A stretch of DNA of 64,000 nucleotides from Rhododendron vialii (Eukaryota; Streptophyta; Magnoliopsida; Ericales; Ericaceae), in assembly GCF_030253575.1 (NCBI RefSeq), contig NC_080558.1:39645111-39709110 (forward strand). Direction: 5' to 3'. Below the pieces are notes generated by a model that made no database searches, had not been told where the DNA came from, and saw nothing but the letters and a program-made list of their open reading frames with translations. Of this stretch, positions 44,270-57,083 are shown piece after piece (position 1 is the stretch's first letter; every line of letters starts with the position of its first letter). The translations under genes were made by a program, and so were the position numbers.

Positions 44270-44462
44270 GTGTTGCTTTGCTGAGCCGAGGTCGGATTTT
44301 CGAGCCATTGCGAGCAGAGCCCGAGCCTGTGGAATATTTTGCTAGCCGAGCTCGAGCCCACACTTCTTGGCACGTTTCGAGCTTGAGCTAGCTAGGATGG
44401 CGAGCCAAACCTGAACGAGCTAAAGCTTGACTTGGCTCAGCTCGACTTGTTTGTAACCCTAA
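44270..44462. mobile_element. Transposon remnant with GAGCTCGAGC motifs
   Basis: The segment repeats variants of GAGC(C/T)GAG and GAGCTCGAGC and ends CTCGACTTGTTTGTAACCCTAATG. That ending is typical of one end of plant DNA transposons that begin TAGGGTTACAAACGAG. The other end is not identified. Confidence 0.4.
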
Positions 44463-44675
44463 TGACAAGGGAATGGCTCTTAGAACAAATGATGTAGAAC
44501 ACGCGGAGGCCCAATTTCATGATCAATTGGACCGGTCGAAGCCTCGGATGTCCAAACGTTGTTTAATTATAAATTACCCTATTTAGCAACTTTCGGACGA
44601 GCTCGGATCGGGCCCAAACTTAGTGGGCTGACTCATTTTCGCACTGCGATCAATACTCACCACCATAAGTCGTGA

Positions 44676-45066
44676 CTGGTGGTGTTTTTCGGCCTAATTC
44701 TTTTGTTTAGGCCTCCAATTGGACGTTTTTGCTATTTTAGGAAATATTTGTTTCGTTAATAACTTTTAGCGTATAATTCCGTAGGAGTTGATTCTTTTTG
44801 GGAAAGTCATGTTTTTCTTTCCTTTTTCCAATTTTATTAATTTTCCCAAATTTTGGGAATTTTTGTTTTTGAGTTAGGATTTTGCTAAGATTACGCCTTT
44901 TTCTTATAAAAGGGGTTGTAACCTAATGTTTATGCAGCTTTTTTTATCAATAATATTCAGACTTTGTCTTTTTCTCTTGAGGATTCAAGAACTGCTCATG
45001 GCTACGAGTACCTATCATTCGTTTGATTAGTACGCAACTAATCTCTTTGTTATTTCTGCTGCGTCA
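44676..45066 (+). mobile_element. Solo-LTR-like segment
   Basis: Has a TATA-like TTATAAAAGGGG (about 44905), a polyadenylation-like TATCAATAATATTC (about 44947) and the ending TTTCTGCTGCGTCA at 45066, the same ending type as the segment at 36510-37047. The left boundary and any target duplication are unclear. Confidence 0.45.
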
Positions 45067-45310
45067 ACAAAACCCTAGAATCTCCAAAGGTTGCCTTTTA
45101 TTGGAGAGTACAAAATTGTGCTAAAATGTGAAGTACGGATCAATACAGCATCCGACCGTTTGGATGTAAGACGTAAGGTTCCGTCTGGACGGAAATTGGC
45201 AATAGGTCTTCCGCATCAATTCCTTAAAGGCCCATCCGGACAGACGCGCAGCTCCCATCCAAACGCTCATTACCAAAAGAACCACCAATTCAAGGCATTC
45301 TCAACAAAGG

Positions 45311-45470
45311 TCTTTCTGCCTATGAGCTCTAGTCTAGTTGGCATCTTCTGGTCCTCCCTATGTGGGAGGTCAGGGTTCGAGCCTCATTGTGGGTGTTTGG
45401 AATTTAAGGTTATGGATAGCCTCTAAAACCTACTAACTCCTCGCTCGCCCTCGCTGAAAAAAATTCCAAA
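45311..45470 (+). mobile_element. tRNA-derived SINE
   Basis: An A box-like TAGTCTAGTTGGC (about 45331) and a B box GGGTTCGAGCC (about 45371) are properly spaced, and an A-rich tail (GAAAAAAATTCCAAA) follows. Direct repeats AACAAAGG flank it (45303-45310 and 45471-45478). It is not a functional tRNA gene, since no cloverleaf forms around the boxes. Confidence 0.7.
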
Positions 45471-45843
45471 AACAAAGGGCTTCCCAAGGGCTTGCTAGTT
45501 AGTATTTGAATTTCACATGGCCTATAGTGGGATTTGTTTTGGTTGTAAGGAATAAAGTTTTACTGCTGCCAAAGATAAAACTTTTTCAGGGTTTTGAGAT
45601 GGGAAACAGTGCGAAATCAGAATGTGAACATTTTGGGTTTAGGACTGTACCAGAGCACAATAAAAAGATATTGGAGGACTAAAAAGTAAAAAAAAAAAAA
45701 AAAAATTTACTGCAAGAGGTAAATTTTATCATTGAGAATGACGTCACACACGCAGCTACAGCCCACACGTGCACGCAACCGACCATGCAAGCATCTCATA
45801 ATTACCATTCACGGTACACATGACAGAGATCAGTAAGGATCCG

Positions 45844-46175
45844 GTAAGGGATCCCTTACGGTAATATCGTGCGGATCTCACCTTCTCGAACAAATTTTGA
45901 TGATCCAAGCCATTCAAAGTGATCAGAACGTGATTTTAATGGTCCACGCGAGAAATTAGCAAAAAAAATGACCGGAAAGAGCTTGATTGGAGCAGCTTTT
46001 ATTGAACGGTTTAATAAAAAACTGTTTAAATCAAGCCCTTTCTAATCATTTTTTTGGCTGATTTATCACCGCGACCCTTAAAATCAAATTTTGCACATAT
46101 TGAACGGCTCAGATCATCTAAATTTGATCCAAAAAGGGGAGTTTCGTACGCTAAGAACCATAAATGATCCCTTAC
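45844..46175. repeat. Fold-back element of about 330 bp
   Basis: Both ends read GTAAGGGATC inwards (45844 and, inverted, 46175). The halves match in reverse complement through GATGATC(C/T)(A/G)AGCC, GATTTTAA(T/G)GGTC and AAAAAAATGA, meeting near 46010. It looks like a fold-back MITE. Confidence 0.75.
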
Positions 46176-47319
46176 TTGAACCGTGGTGTGACATAAATAT
46201 CCTATTAATATGTATAATCCGAAAAAAGATAGGCCAAGTGGATATTACGTGAAATAGCTCGACCACGTGGAGTTAGTTCACATCGCACTCAGTGCGTCAT
46301 GCATGACATCAAATCCTAATGGTAGTTAGGGCGTGACATTCTAAGGCATGTGCCTAGCACACAATTACATGGAGCCTAAGTCGATTCTCGATCATAATGT
46401 AAAGCATGTATAGAACTACACTCTAGAAAAGTATGTTGCTACCGTTCACCAAAGAGTTCTATACCTTCCTTCTCTTCAATTGACACTTATTTAGGTATCA
46501 GAGTGCCTCTCGACAAATGTACAGCAGGCTAGGCACTATCGATGGTTGATCTTGTTTGGCTAGGTTGGTCTCAAAGATGAAGGACCAGACGTACAGTCAC
46601 ATTCATACTGCAGATGCAAGAACAGAACCAAATCGCTCTCTCCACACGATGATGAACACAATTCTCTGACCAATAGACCAAGGGCGGACCTAAAAAAAAA
46701 AAACGGACCAAGGGAGGGCCTAGGGTCAACCTTGGGAGACGGAAATCCTCCCAAGCAACCACTAACTGTGCAGAATTTGTTAACATTTAAATGACTGATC
46801 TAATATCCGCGCGTCTTTACAAAGTCGTTTGCCCCTGCCGAGTTGAAATTTTGCGACCGTCCTTATAACGACACACATAGATAGAGAAAAGATCGAGTAG
46901 GGTTATATAATAACATAAAAGAAGGGAAAGGTTTCAAAAATGCCTTAGTAGGTTTCATAAGACTCCTAGGTTCTCATAGTTAATGAGTTAGTCAAAATCT
47001 AGTTAGATTGCGTGCTCAAATTAAAGTACGTGTAGTCTACTTGAATCTGTTGCCTATTTTTGACCAGTTGAGATCTAATGAAGCTTCTTTTGAAACTGGT
47101 GCATGGGACCAATCGCTCATACACACACCTGTTTGTTTCCTTAGAAACCAAGAAAGGAAAATTTCGACATTGATTATTATTTGGGCTTAGATTTGTATGG
47201 ATCTATGACCGAAAAGAGAAAAGGTAAAGGTACGTAAAACGTTAAGGGGGTTATTGGGCATTGGTCATGGTCATGCATGGAAGCATATTTCCCAAAGAGA
47301 ATCGAATCAGTCCCCCCTC

Positions 47320-47364
<45 letters not shown>

Positions 47365-50300
47365 CTTTAATTTACGCAGCTTGCTACAGCTTCCCTTTCC
47401 CACTTCCCAAGAAAAGGGTACTAATCACATTGATACATGCATATACTATCTCATGGAATCGGGGCTGTTGTGAGCAAAACACAGCAGCGTGCATCAGTGC
47501 GCAATTTTACTGTTCATAAATATTTTTTGGACGGTTCAAATTTTAAAACAACTCTTCTAGAGAAGAGTTTAACTTTTTTCCGAAATTTTTTTTTTTAATC
47601 CAGACCATTAATTGTTGAGACGGACGATGAAATATGGCACAACTGCATGCTGCTGTGTTTGCTCACCCCTTTCCCTATGTCACGGTGTCTTCTTATATTT
47701 ATCATCCTTCTTTTCCTTCCGGTGTCATTTGTGGAGATTGGGTGGCTATACTTCAAAATTGCTTCTTATAACTTGCATGTTAGTGACTTTTTAGCTGTTG
47801 TTTTTCTTAACAATTTAGGTATCCTGACTAGTTTACGTGCACTTTGAATAATTTTGGGAGGCTCAATTCCATCGCCCACTTACGCACAGTCGAAGCAAAT
47901 CAAAGCTTCATATGGACTAACATGAGAGATTTTGAACCTAAGATTTTAAAAAGAATCAAAACTCTTGAGTCTCAAGTTTTGATCACTAGAACGTTAACTT
48001 TTTGCTGGTGTTAATAGGAAAGCACGAGAATACACACTTCGAATCCATACAATGTTTCTGTTGTTTGCAACAAAAAAATTGTGACTTATGTATTTGAATT
48101 CAAAACGACAACAAATCCAAGGTGGTTGTGAATTATCTGTGGATGTGATGATTTTATAATCCAAAGTGCATATCGTACTTTGAGTTTTTATATTGTAGCA
48201 CTAATTACTTCTAGTGATAAGGAGCGCCACTATTGGTACAAACCATGGGTTCGTACATACTGCGTAAATTGCCGTGTGGGGCTCACTACGGATTTCACAC
48301 AAACGATCCGACCCGTTGATAAATTTTTAAATATTTTTTAAAGTGGATTCGTAACAACCAGCTAGACTGAACATGTTTAAGTACTTGATCCAATCTTTTA
48401 ACTTTTCATTCAGAAGTTAGGCTAACTTATGATGTTTTAAGGGCATCGAAATCGGCCAAAGAAATTTATAGCTGCTTAGGTCTTTTTAATAATCGAATTT
48501 CCCCAACAAAATTGTTGACAAAGTAAATTGTGATCGAAGAATCTAACCTTTTTCGCATCCTAAAAAACATAGTCTTAACATAACTCTTACAAAACTTGGT
48601 GACATGAATAATAACCAAAACTTTTACTATTAAATTAAAAGTTCTAAAATTCCAGCCGTTCATTAATTTATTTTATGGATGCATATTTGTGGGAGAGAGA
48701 GAGAGAGAGAGAGAGAGATTCAAAATGCATGTATAAAAAGGAGAGGATGATGAGGAACAGAAATGTGACAGCAAAAAAAGGGGGAATATTGCAGTGTTTG
48801 TTTGGGAGAGAAAAAAAGAAAAGAAAAAGATGGTCAAATTGGACCTCGAAGACCTCTCTTCCCATCATCAGCTTCGACTATCTTTATCGAAACTCATTCA
48901 GATTTTACTTACTTTGATTTTTGAACCCCCTAACATTAATTATTTCCAATTAATTTATAATAACCTGCTTCATTAATTAATTAATATATTCTTGGCTAAT
49001 TAGCTATTTAATTAAATTACCCTCTCGAAAATCAGAACTTGAGCTTCGGCTTCCGAATCTGACATGCACGAGTGGCACATAAATAAAATACTACAGAGTA
49101 AGTGAAAACGTAAATACATGCAAATAAGGATTAAAACCTGAGACATAGCCAAGGATTTAACTTGGAATATCCGATCAACGTGATTTTTTGCGTGGTCAAT
49201 GTTGTCGACGAGCTCTAAAAAGCGAACGGTTTCGATCATTGTTTGTGGGTTCGGGAAGGACCTAAAAATGATCCAAATTGGTTACTCATTGGACAGGACC
49301 CTTGCCCTTAATTATCGGCCGCTGTGTAGCAATTTCTCCGTCATTTGGTACCCATGCACCCTATTGTACCAGCGCTACCAAGAATTCACCTGTATCGGTC
49401 GATTCCGGTGGCGTATCGCTTTTTATCTAATCTTTTGCTCGCTTCATATATAGCCGCTTAAGGCGCTCTAGCGCCAGAAATAACTTTAAAAAATTCACTG
49501 TAACGATATGCTACTCTCGCTACGTATCATTCAATATTATCGCTTCCAATACACAGCAAACGCTACCGTACGTTACGCAGTCCGCTACCGTTATTTGAAC
49601 AAAATCGATCTCATCACTTCTTCTTTTTTTTCTGAGCAATTTGTGTCTTGTATTTGCACTGTGATAAAGGATGCAAGTACAATGTATAAAAAGAATTAAA
49701 AGAAAAATAACGCAAGAACAATATCGTCCGCACTATAATTTGTACCTTTAATTGGTACTCGATCCACTCAATTGCTGTGAAATCTAGGGTTGTCCCATGG
49801 CCCTTTTGACGTGTCTGTACAAAATTGAGTCTCAAGTACAAATATGGAATATTCAAAAAAAATTGTAAAGCATTCACCATTTTCTGTGTTCAAGTGACCG
49901 TTGGTAAAGTGGGTCACAGGGGAGCATTCAGTTCTCCTAAAGCACCGTCACTTGGTGCTTCACGTGATGTTTTAGAAATCTTCTTCATCAACATAACTTT
50001 CGAACTTACATTTCTTCGAAAGTTATGTACATACTGGTGCGAAGCCCGCACAAATATGTGGTAAAAAAAGTGGCCTTCTGTCGCAAGGTATATATATTAC
50101 TGAAAGGAGACAAGATAGGAGATAAGATTACACAAGAATAAGGGGGAGTGTGGCCGGTGGGGTATTCTGTTAAAGGATTACAGATCTTAGAATATTCATT
50201 TTGTCTGGTAAGAAATAGTTAATTTTGTTCCCTCTTATCCAATTCTGAATCGACAGGCAAATACGTGGGCCAAATTGCGCTTATGTGGACCTTTATCCTA

Positions 50301-51800
50301 TTTGTGATGTTGGTAATTACAAAATCTAATGCCAAAGGCCTTGTAGCCCAATGGCATGGAAGATGAGAGTTCGATTCTAGCTAAGAGCGTGAGTGTTTAG
50401 TGTGGTCATTGAAATGGCTGGTGTTTGGTTTGATAAATATAATTCGTTTGGATTAGTAATCTCTTTATTCAAATTTTCTCGCCTTTTTTAGTTTTGTGTT
50501 AAATTTTTATAAACTATTGATTTGACAAAAGGGATCTTATAACAAAACAAACTTTAGGAACTTTAAATAAAGAATATAATAATTCAAAATATCTGTTTGT
50601 TTCATATTATTTTGTGTTTAGTGAATTTTTTTGAAGTATTGATGATAACATTTTTCTTATTAGTTTTCTCTCGTCAAGACGGACCAATAATTTATAAAAA
50701 ATTAACGCAAAACCAACAGAGGCGAAAAAGATTTGAATAAAGATCAAAAATAATAATTCAACAGCATTATTAAGCCAAAAACATACCTAATAGCGAATAT
50801 TCAATTCTGTAATTTATATACACTACAGCATTCATTATTGTATTGTGTATCACACATTTTATGAAAACTTATCTATATGTGGGTATTTTTTGGAGAACAC
50901 TCCAATCTTAGGAATTAGAGAAAATGATCAAACTCATGGTATAAATAAACGTGTATAGAAGTGAGGCCTCTGATCAACCAAATTTCTTTTGATCGGCAAA
51001 AGGAGAGATTTTATAAAAATTCCCTAAGTGAGGCCTCTCAAAATTAAAGGCTTTATGCATAGGTTGTCCTTGCCGTTCCTCAATTAATCAATAGAAGAAT
51101 GTATAGTAAACAATAAGTCGAAGTGCGTGCAAACTGACTCGAACATCCAGTTATCATGATTTTGCATCTGAGAGTGTATTGAAACGTACGTAGAGAGTGA
51201 TAATTGTTTAGATATAGTACCCTAACTGAAAGGCAAATTAAAACAAATTTAATGAGGGCTGGGGGCATTTACGTAAGATGTGTGAAATTTCTTTCTACGT
51301 GTCGATACACCTCTGGAGGCCTTAAAAAAGAAGCCGTAATAAAATCTTTATTAAATTTGATCAGTATATTGTTTTTTCTCTTTAGCTGGAATGGCATCTC
51401 ATTTTTATTTTCTCTCTTTATCTCTTTTGCTTATTCAATTCTAATTAATCTCAAGGTGATTCCATTCCATTATTCAAAGAATCCTTGCAAAGCGATGCCG
51501 AGCGGTCAATATATCGAGTCATTCATCGGACGGTTCAAATTGAATCTAAGCGCATACAAATCTATTGCTCGGTTAAGATCTAAGCATTGAACGATTCATT
51601 GCTCGGTTAAAATTCGAACCGACACTTGCCGAGATGAAAGACCGAATCGGCCGCTTTGCATCTGCTTTACAAAGTTCTGCTTAATTAGCAGCATCCTGAT
51701 TCCTGTTCAAAGGATGCCCAATTGAAAGAATCTGAAAAAGAACATCCTCAGCCTCTCTCCACTGGCTGCCTGCCTCGATCCCCACGAACTCGTCTGGCCC
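46176..51800. other. Gene-poor intergenic stretch
   Basis: No exon of a known family was found on either strand. It holds a CT run at about 47320-47357, a GA run at about 48691-48718 and AT-rich DNA. Near 50350-50400 a tRNA-like pair (TGTAGCCCAATGG and AGTTCGATTCT) may be a decayed SINE. Confidence 0.45.
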
Positions 51801-51804
51801 CAAC

Positions 51805-51952
51805 CCCATGTATATATACCCACTACTCCCACAACCAAACTTCACCCACCCACTTACTTACTTATCACAATCTCATCCTCCACTGATTCTTCATCTTCTT
51901 CTTCTTCTTCTTAACTGCTACAACTGCATATCCCCATCTTTGTTTTCTCAAG
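51805..51952 (+). promoter_or_regulatory. Promoter and 5'UTR exon of the RanBP2-type zinc finger gene
   Basis: TATATATA lies at about 51810-51817 in ATGTATATATACCC. About 80 bases later comes a CTT-rich leader (TCTTCTTCTTCTTCTTAACTGC, about 51893-51917), ending at the donor TCTCAAG|GTTAGCC (51952). The coding exon starts after the acceptor at 52572. Confidence 0.6.
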
Positions 51953-52495
51953 GTTAGCCTTTTCCATGTTTCCATTTTTCTTTTTCAAGGTTAGTCCTTG
52001 TCGGAGCCGGGAACCCTTTAGTACTGCACCTACCGGGTCCCCAGATCCAGCCCTTGGCTATGTTTGAATAATTCCTTCTGTTTGTATAGCCCATGGTGGA
52101 AATTATTTCATTAAAGGAAGTGAAGTTTCCATAGCCATTTGAGCTAGTGTAACACTTTTTCCTTATTGTTTATGGCTCGAGATTTCTTTCCTCAGAAACT
52201 CCATTCCACGATACAATGGGAAGATCAGTGCACAAAATTCTCACTATTTATTTTAATGACCGGATGTCCGGTCCTACAATATTCGTAACGACAACGATGT
52301 CTAGTTTTGTCTCGTTGTGAATGGAGTTCCAGAACTGTCAAGTTTTTTTTTTTTTCTTTTTGAAGTGAGGGTTTCATGCACTCACTTATAAGTTGACTAC
52401 AAGAGAACTATGAGCTGATCAATATTCTCTGTTTAGAAAACCATATGACTCAATTTTCCTCTAACATTCTGAAGTACGTACTTAACCTAACATGT

Positions 52496-52498
<3 letters not shown>

Positions 52499-52568
<70 letters not shown>
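52499..52568. repeat. (CT)35 microsatellite serving as a polypyrimidine tract
   Basis: Seventy bases of uninterrupted CT run up to GCAG|G, the 3' splice site just before the RanBP2-type zinc finger start codon. Confidence 0.95.
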
Positions 52569-52571
<3 letters not shown>

Positions 52572-52577
52572 GGAAAC

Positions 52578-53251
52578 ATGAACAGGCCAGGAGATTGGAA
52601 CTGCAGGTCATGCCAGCACCTCAACTTCCAGAGAAGAGACTCGTGCCAAAGATGCGGGGAGCCAAGACCCGGAGAGAGGGGCGGTGACTACGGAAGTTTC
52701 GGTGGGAGGGGGGGTGGTGGTGGTGGTGGCTCACCGTTCAGTTTTAGTACCGGTCCAGACGTGAGGCCTGGCGACTGGTACTGCACCATGGGAAACTGCG
52801 GAGCCCACAACTTTGCCAGCCGCTCAAGCTGCTTCAAGTGCGGCTTGTCCAAGGAGGACTCATCCTCTGGCGGCTTTGACAGTGAGACGTCTCGTACTAG
52901 AGGTTTTGGGTTCGGTGGAGGAGGCAGCGGGGGCGGGGGTGGGAGCAGCCGCTCTGGATGGAAATCCGGCGATTGGATTTGCACGAGGTAAACTTTAATT
53001 TGCGCAAGATATATACATGATATTTTTGTCTCTTGATCCCTTATTTAATTTTTTTTTGAAAAGGATAAATTTGAAAAATGAAATCCATAGAGACGTGCAT
53101 GCATATTATATTGTACTTAATTAATCCATTTAATAGTTTCTTTTTTTTGAAATAAAACAGGTCAGGGTGCAATGAGCACAACTTTGCTAGCCGGATGGAG
53201 TGTTTCAAATGCAATGCACCTCGAGACTCTGCCAGCAAATCCTCTTTCTGA
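52578..53251 (+). CDS. RanBP2-type zinc finger protein (three fingers, glycine-rich)
   Basis: Two coding exons, 52578-52987 and 53161-53251, total 166 aa. Three zf-RanBP modules are visible: GDWNCRSCQHLNFQRRDSCQ with C-x2-C-x10-C-x2-C near the start; GDWYCTMGNCGAHNFASRSS near residue 65; and GDWICTRSGCNEHNFASRME near 133, which is split by the intron. The last two have C-x4-C-x10-C-x2-C. Gly/Ser-rich linkers separate them. Fingers of this type in ZRANB2 bind single-stranded RNA, and plant members are small nuclear or cytoplasmic proteins of uncertain role. Start ATG lies 6 bases after the acceptor. A pair CCAAG|GTCAAT (about 53277) and TTTTCAG (53816) could mark a 3'UTR intron. Confidence 0.88.
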
Positions 53252-54618
53252 TATTTGATTCTCCATTTTTGGCCAAGGTCAATACTTCTCCATTTTATTT
53301 CTCTTTTTAACACCTATATAGTCACCTTCTTGTGGTGAGATTCCTTATTTTGCTAAAATGCGGACCTCCTATTTTCAGCTAAAGAATATCTAGGTGTTTA
53401 ATTAGGTATCAGATGTAACAATTTATATCTTTCACATTTTCAAACACTTTATAGATTCTCGATCGATATCTTCGAAATCTATAACCTACAACTCAGAATT
53501 TACAGGTAACCACAAAAGAACCTCTCACAAACACCTCAAGAGGTTATATTGTACTGTAAAACCATTTTTATTGCGAGCGCTACTACCATCGGAATTTGTA
53601 AAATGATGGAAATTTTGAAAACCAAAGTAAAAAATCTAAAAAAAAGAAAAAAGAAAGAAGAAGAAGCAGGTCTCTGTCTAACAACTTAAATTTTTAAATG
53701 AGTTGGTTTTTTAAGAATTTTACATACAACGAGATCTACATGCGATGTACCCATGTTATGAATTTGTTCTTCTACTGTTATTTTCTTAACAGATATGCTC
53801 TATTTCAATTTTCAGGTACCACAGTCTTAATTAAGGAGGGATTCAAAGGAAGGCCATCGGATAGGATAATCCCCGCTTGAACTTTTTGTCCCGAGCCTAT
53901 TTATTTTCCCTTTTTTTTTTTTTTTCTTTTTCCTTTTTTTTTTTTTTTCTTTTTCCTCCTCTTCTACTAGGGTGCTTTTGATGAATTATGGTTTAAAAAC
54001 TCAAGTTCAAGTAGCTAGGGCTAAATATCCTTCATTTTGTGAGCTTAATGTCCTAATATCAAATATAGCCATGTAGTTTGATCTTCTTGTTTCAATCTTA
54101 ATATTATTGTGTGTTTTGAGAGGGTTTCTACAACTATATATGATTTGGTACAAAATGTTCCCTCGCCAGACTTGTGAAATCATCTCCTCCTTTTATATAT
54201 TATTATTATGGAAGGAGGCAGCTTCGGTCATTTTTGGCCATTTTCGGCCCTAGTTCAATCCACTGCGATGATCAGACTCCATTAATTGTACAAATCATTG
54301 ATAAGAGCTATCATGTAAAAATCAAGTTGATTGGATACCCGTCGATCAATTTTAAAAAAAATAAATAGGGCACACTGGATCATAACTTGAATAATCATTT
54401 TCTTGATAGATAAAATGAGCTCCATTGAGGTGTTCATTGGTATTCAATTAATTTTACTTATTATGTGATTGTGCATGCGGGTTGACTAATTTTACAATAA
54501 ACAAGTCTGATCATCAAAGTGGGCCCAAATGGGCCTCAAATATTTTGAGACCCCAATATTATTGCCTGTGAAGTCCAATAAGTAACATCTGTTGATATGT
54601 GCTAGCATAACATTCAGA

Positions 54619-54693
<75 letters not shown>

Positions 54694-54720
54694 TATCTTT
54701 TTTTTTTTTTTTTTGGTTAT
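53252..54720. other. 3' flank of the zinc finger gene and intergenic DNA
   Basis: A possible 3'UTR exon begins at about 53817. T-rich tracts lie at about 53908-53960 and a (CT)n run of more than 60 bases at 54622-54689. No other gene is recognised. Confidence 0.45.
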
Positions 54721-54731
54721 AATTCATGGTA

Positions 54732-55330
54732 TTTGTGTTAGCTTACTCATACCTCGAGTTATTTTGAAACAACCACTCTCCCCGTCCATTAATGAGAAGC
54801 CCATTTACTGCCGGAGCATTGCCCTGTGTGGACTGAATTCACATAAGTTGATAGTATCAAGGAAGTTTCAGACCGGAAAATTAGGAAGGATTAACTCTCT
54901 AAATTCGAGGTGCTGGCGCAAACCCTTGTGTCCGAATGTTTTACATAACATGAAAATTCAAAATTGCTATCTGCGGGAGTGGAATCAAGGAAATTTTGAC
55001 AGTTCTGTTCCCAATCATAACTGGGATTCGGTGTTATCTGCCAAAGGTGTGTTAAAGATGATATATTTATCCAGACCACTATATGGGGCTTTTATCAAAC
55101 CTATGCATGCATGTTTAGGGGCTGTCCTAATAGTTCGGGCGGATGTCCAGGCAGCTTTTAGAATACTCCTTAAGGGGTTTGAATATTTCCCACCGAGTGA
55201 TACCCTAAAGTAAGTGGTGTGTCGTGATTGGTGTGGCCGCACTAGTTCTTCCAAAGGTTTTGATTGTGCAGTCAGGTCCATTTAGTGGTCTGGCTGTAAA
55301 GCTGTTCCTTTGTTACCAAAAAAAAAAAAA
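54732..55330 (+). mobile_element. Retroposon-like insertion with poly(A)
   Basis: A segment of about 600 bp ends in poly(A) (55318-55332) and is flanked by near-identical direct repeats AATTCATGGTA (54721-54731) and AATTATGGTA (55331-55340). Part of it (54995-55200) occurs inverted at 43735-43950, so the family is repeated. A 166-codon open frame crosses it but resembles nothing I know, and its start lies outside the element. Confidence 0.6.
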
Positions 55331-55560
55331 AATTATGGTAACAACATGTTTGGGAATATAATCTTGCTCAATATTTTAATTAGCATTGCATGTTAATTTG
55401 GAATCACACTCGTATTCTCGCAGATATATATTGAATAAATATATTCCTACCTACATTCAACTCAACGATATGAGCGGGTCAATAAAAAAAGAAAAACTAT
55501 CCATATGAGATGACAGTATTTTTGGCTGAGATCGATCTGCATCAATATTATTATCCTTAA

Positions 55561-56626
55561 GGCCATCCACAGTAGCATAATCAAAAGCAAATTATTTTTA
55601 AAGTTAACAATGTTGGGATAAAAGATGGCTCACAATGGTATAATCAAACTTAACAACATTCTTAGAAATAATCAAATTTTGGGTTTTGGATAACCAAAAC
55701 TAGCAACCTTTTTCAATAATCAAAATTTGTAGATATCACATCACATAAATTAACTGGTTCTAAAATTTATGTACACGCGTGTTTCAAATGGTATTTTCTT
55801 CTTATTTTCTTCGCATGCTCTATATCTCATTTTCTTTGGCCACAAACTCTTTCTTTTTCTTTCCCTCCAAAAGTGAAGCTCATATCTTTCAATCATTTAC
55901 AATTCAACTCATTGTCACCGGATTAAGGTATTTCACTTTTTTTTTCGTTTTTTTTCCGTTCCTCTCCTTGTGGCTGAGTACATGAAGAATCTTGCATTCT
56001 TTTACAAATTCAAGAACACATCTGTTTTTTTTTTTTTGAGTACATAAATTTTTTTTCCAAATTCATAATATGAGGGAAGGAAGTCACCAATTTTTTCTCC
56101 AAAATTATGAGAGAAAATAGATATATTTTTGCCAAAAAAAAAAACCGTAGTAGAGGAAAGTGATCAATGGTGGAAAACATTTGTCGCCGCATTAAGGTAT
56201 TTCACTTTTTTTTTTCGTTTTTATTTTATTCTTTTTTCGTTCCTCTCCCTGTGGTTGAGTACATAAAGAACCTTATATTTTTTTACAAATTCAAGAACAT
56301 ATCTGTTTTTTTTTTTTGAGTACATGATTTTTTTTTCAAATTCATAATATTAGGGAAGGAAGTCACCAATTTTTTTCCCAAAATAAAAGGAGAAAATCGA
56401 TATATTTTTGCCAAAAAAAAAGTGTAATGGAGGGAAGTGATCAATGGTGGAAAACACAAGGGGAGAGAGAGTGTAATTGTAGTGTATCCCTTATTTTAGT
56501 TATGGACTAGAAGTGACCATTGTGAACCTCAACATTGTTAAGCTTAGCAACCTCTTAAATGGATAATCAAAAGCTGATGTGTCAACTTTTGATTATCCAT
56601 TTTTGATTATGCCACTGTGGATGGCC
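55561..56626. mobile_element. Tourist/PIF-Harbinger-like element with internal duplication
   Basis: The ends are inverted: GGCCATCCACAGTAGCATAA on the left, and on the right the reverse complement of GGCCATCCACAGTGGCATAA. A 3-bp TAA lies on both sides (55558-55560 and 56627-56629), the TWA duplication of PIF/Harbinger transposases. Inside, about 260 bp is tandemly duplicated (about 55925-56183 and 56194-56454; AAGGTATTTCACTTTTTTTT and GTGATCAATGGTGGAAAAC in both). No transposase is present. Confidence 0.8.
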
Positions 56627-56842
56627 TAAGTACCAGTCACTAAACAGAGTTGATTTGGTAAGCAAATATATGATACTAATGGAATTAACGAATTGCTTAG
56701 AGCATCTCTAATGGGTGTACTATTTATTAGTGGTGGTGCGTAATTAAGAATTAACAAAGAAAAAGGTGTGTGAGGTGTTTCAGTGATTGTGTTATGGATT
56801 ATTTTAATCTCCGTCCAAAAGGGATAGGATAGTTGGCAAAAG

Positions 56843-57042
56843 TAGGGCTGTGCAAATAATTCGGTGAACCGTGAAACCGGTCCGGACCGAATCGATCTGT
56901 ATCTTTTGGATTTTGTCCGGGGATTAATGGTCCGGATACGGATTGAAAAATTAAAAAACCGTAACTTGTGGTTCGGTCCACAGATTTTCATTACGAAACC
57001 GTGGATTAACTGAACCGGATCGTGAGATATTTATTTTATATA

Positions 57043-57083
<41 letters not shown>

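Noticed and set aside
45320..45400. tRNA gene suggested by A and B boxes
   Set aside because: The spacing suits polymerase III boxes of a SINE, with an A-rich tail and flanking repeats, and no cloverleaf forms.
52688..52984. Proline-rich minus-strand frame
   Set aside because: Antisense shadow of the glycine-rich linkers of the zinc finger gene.
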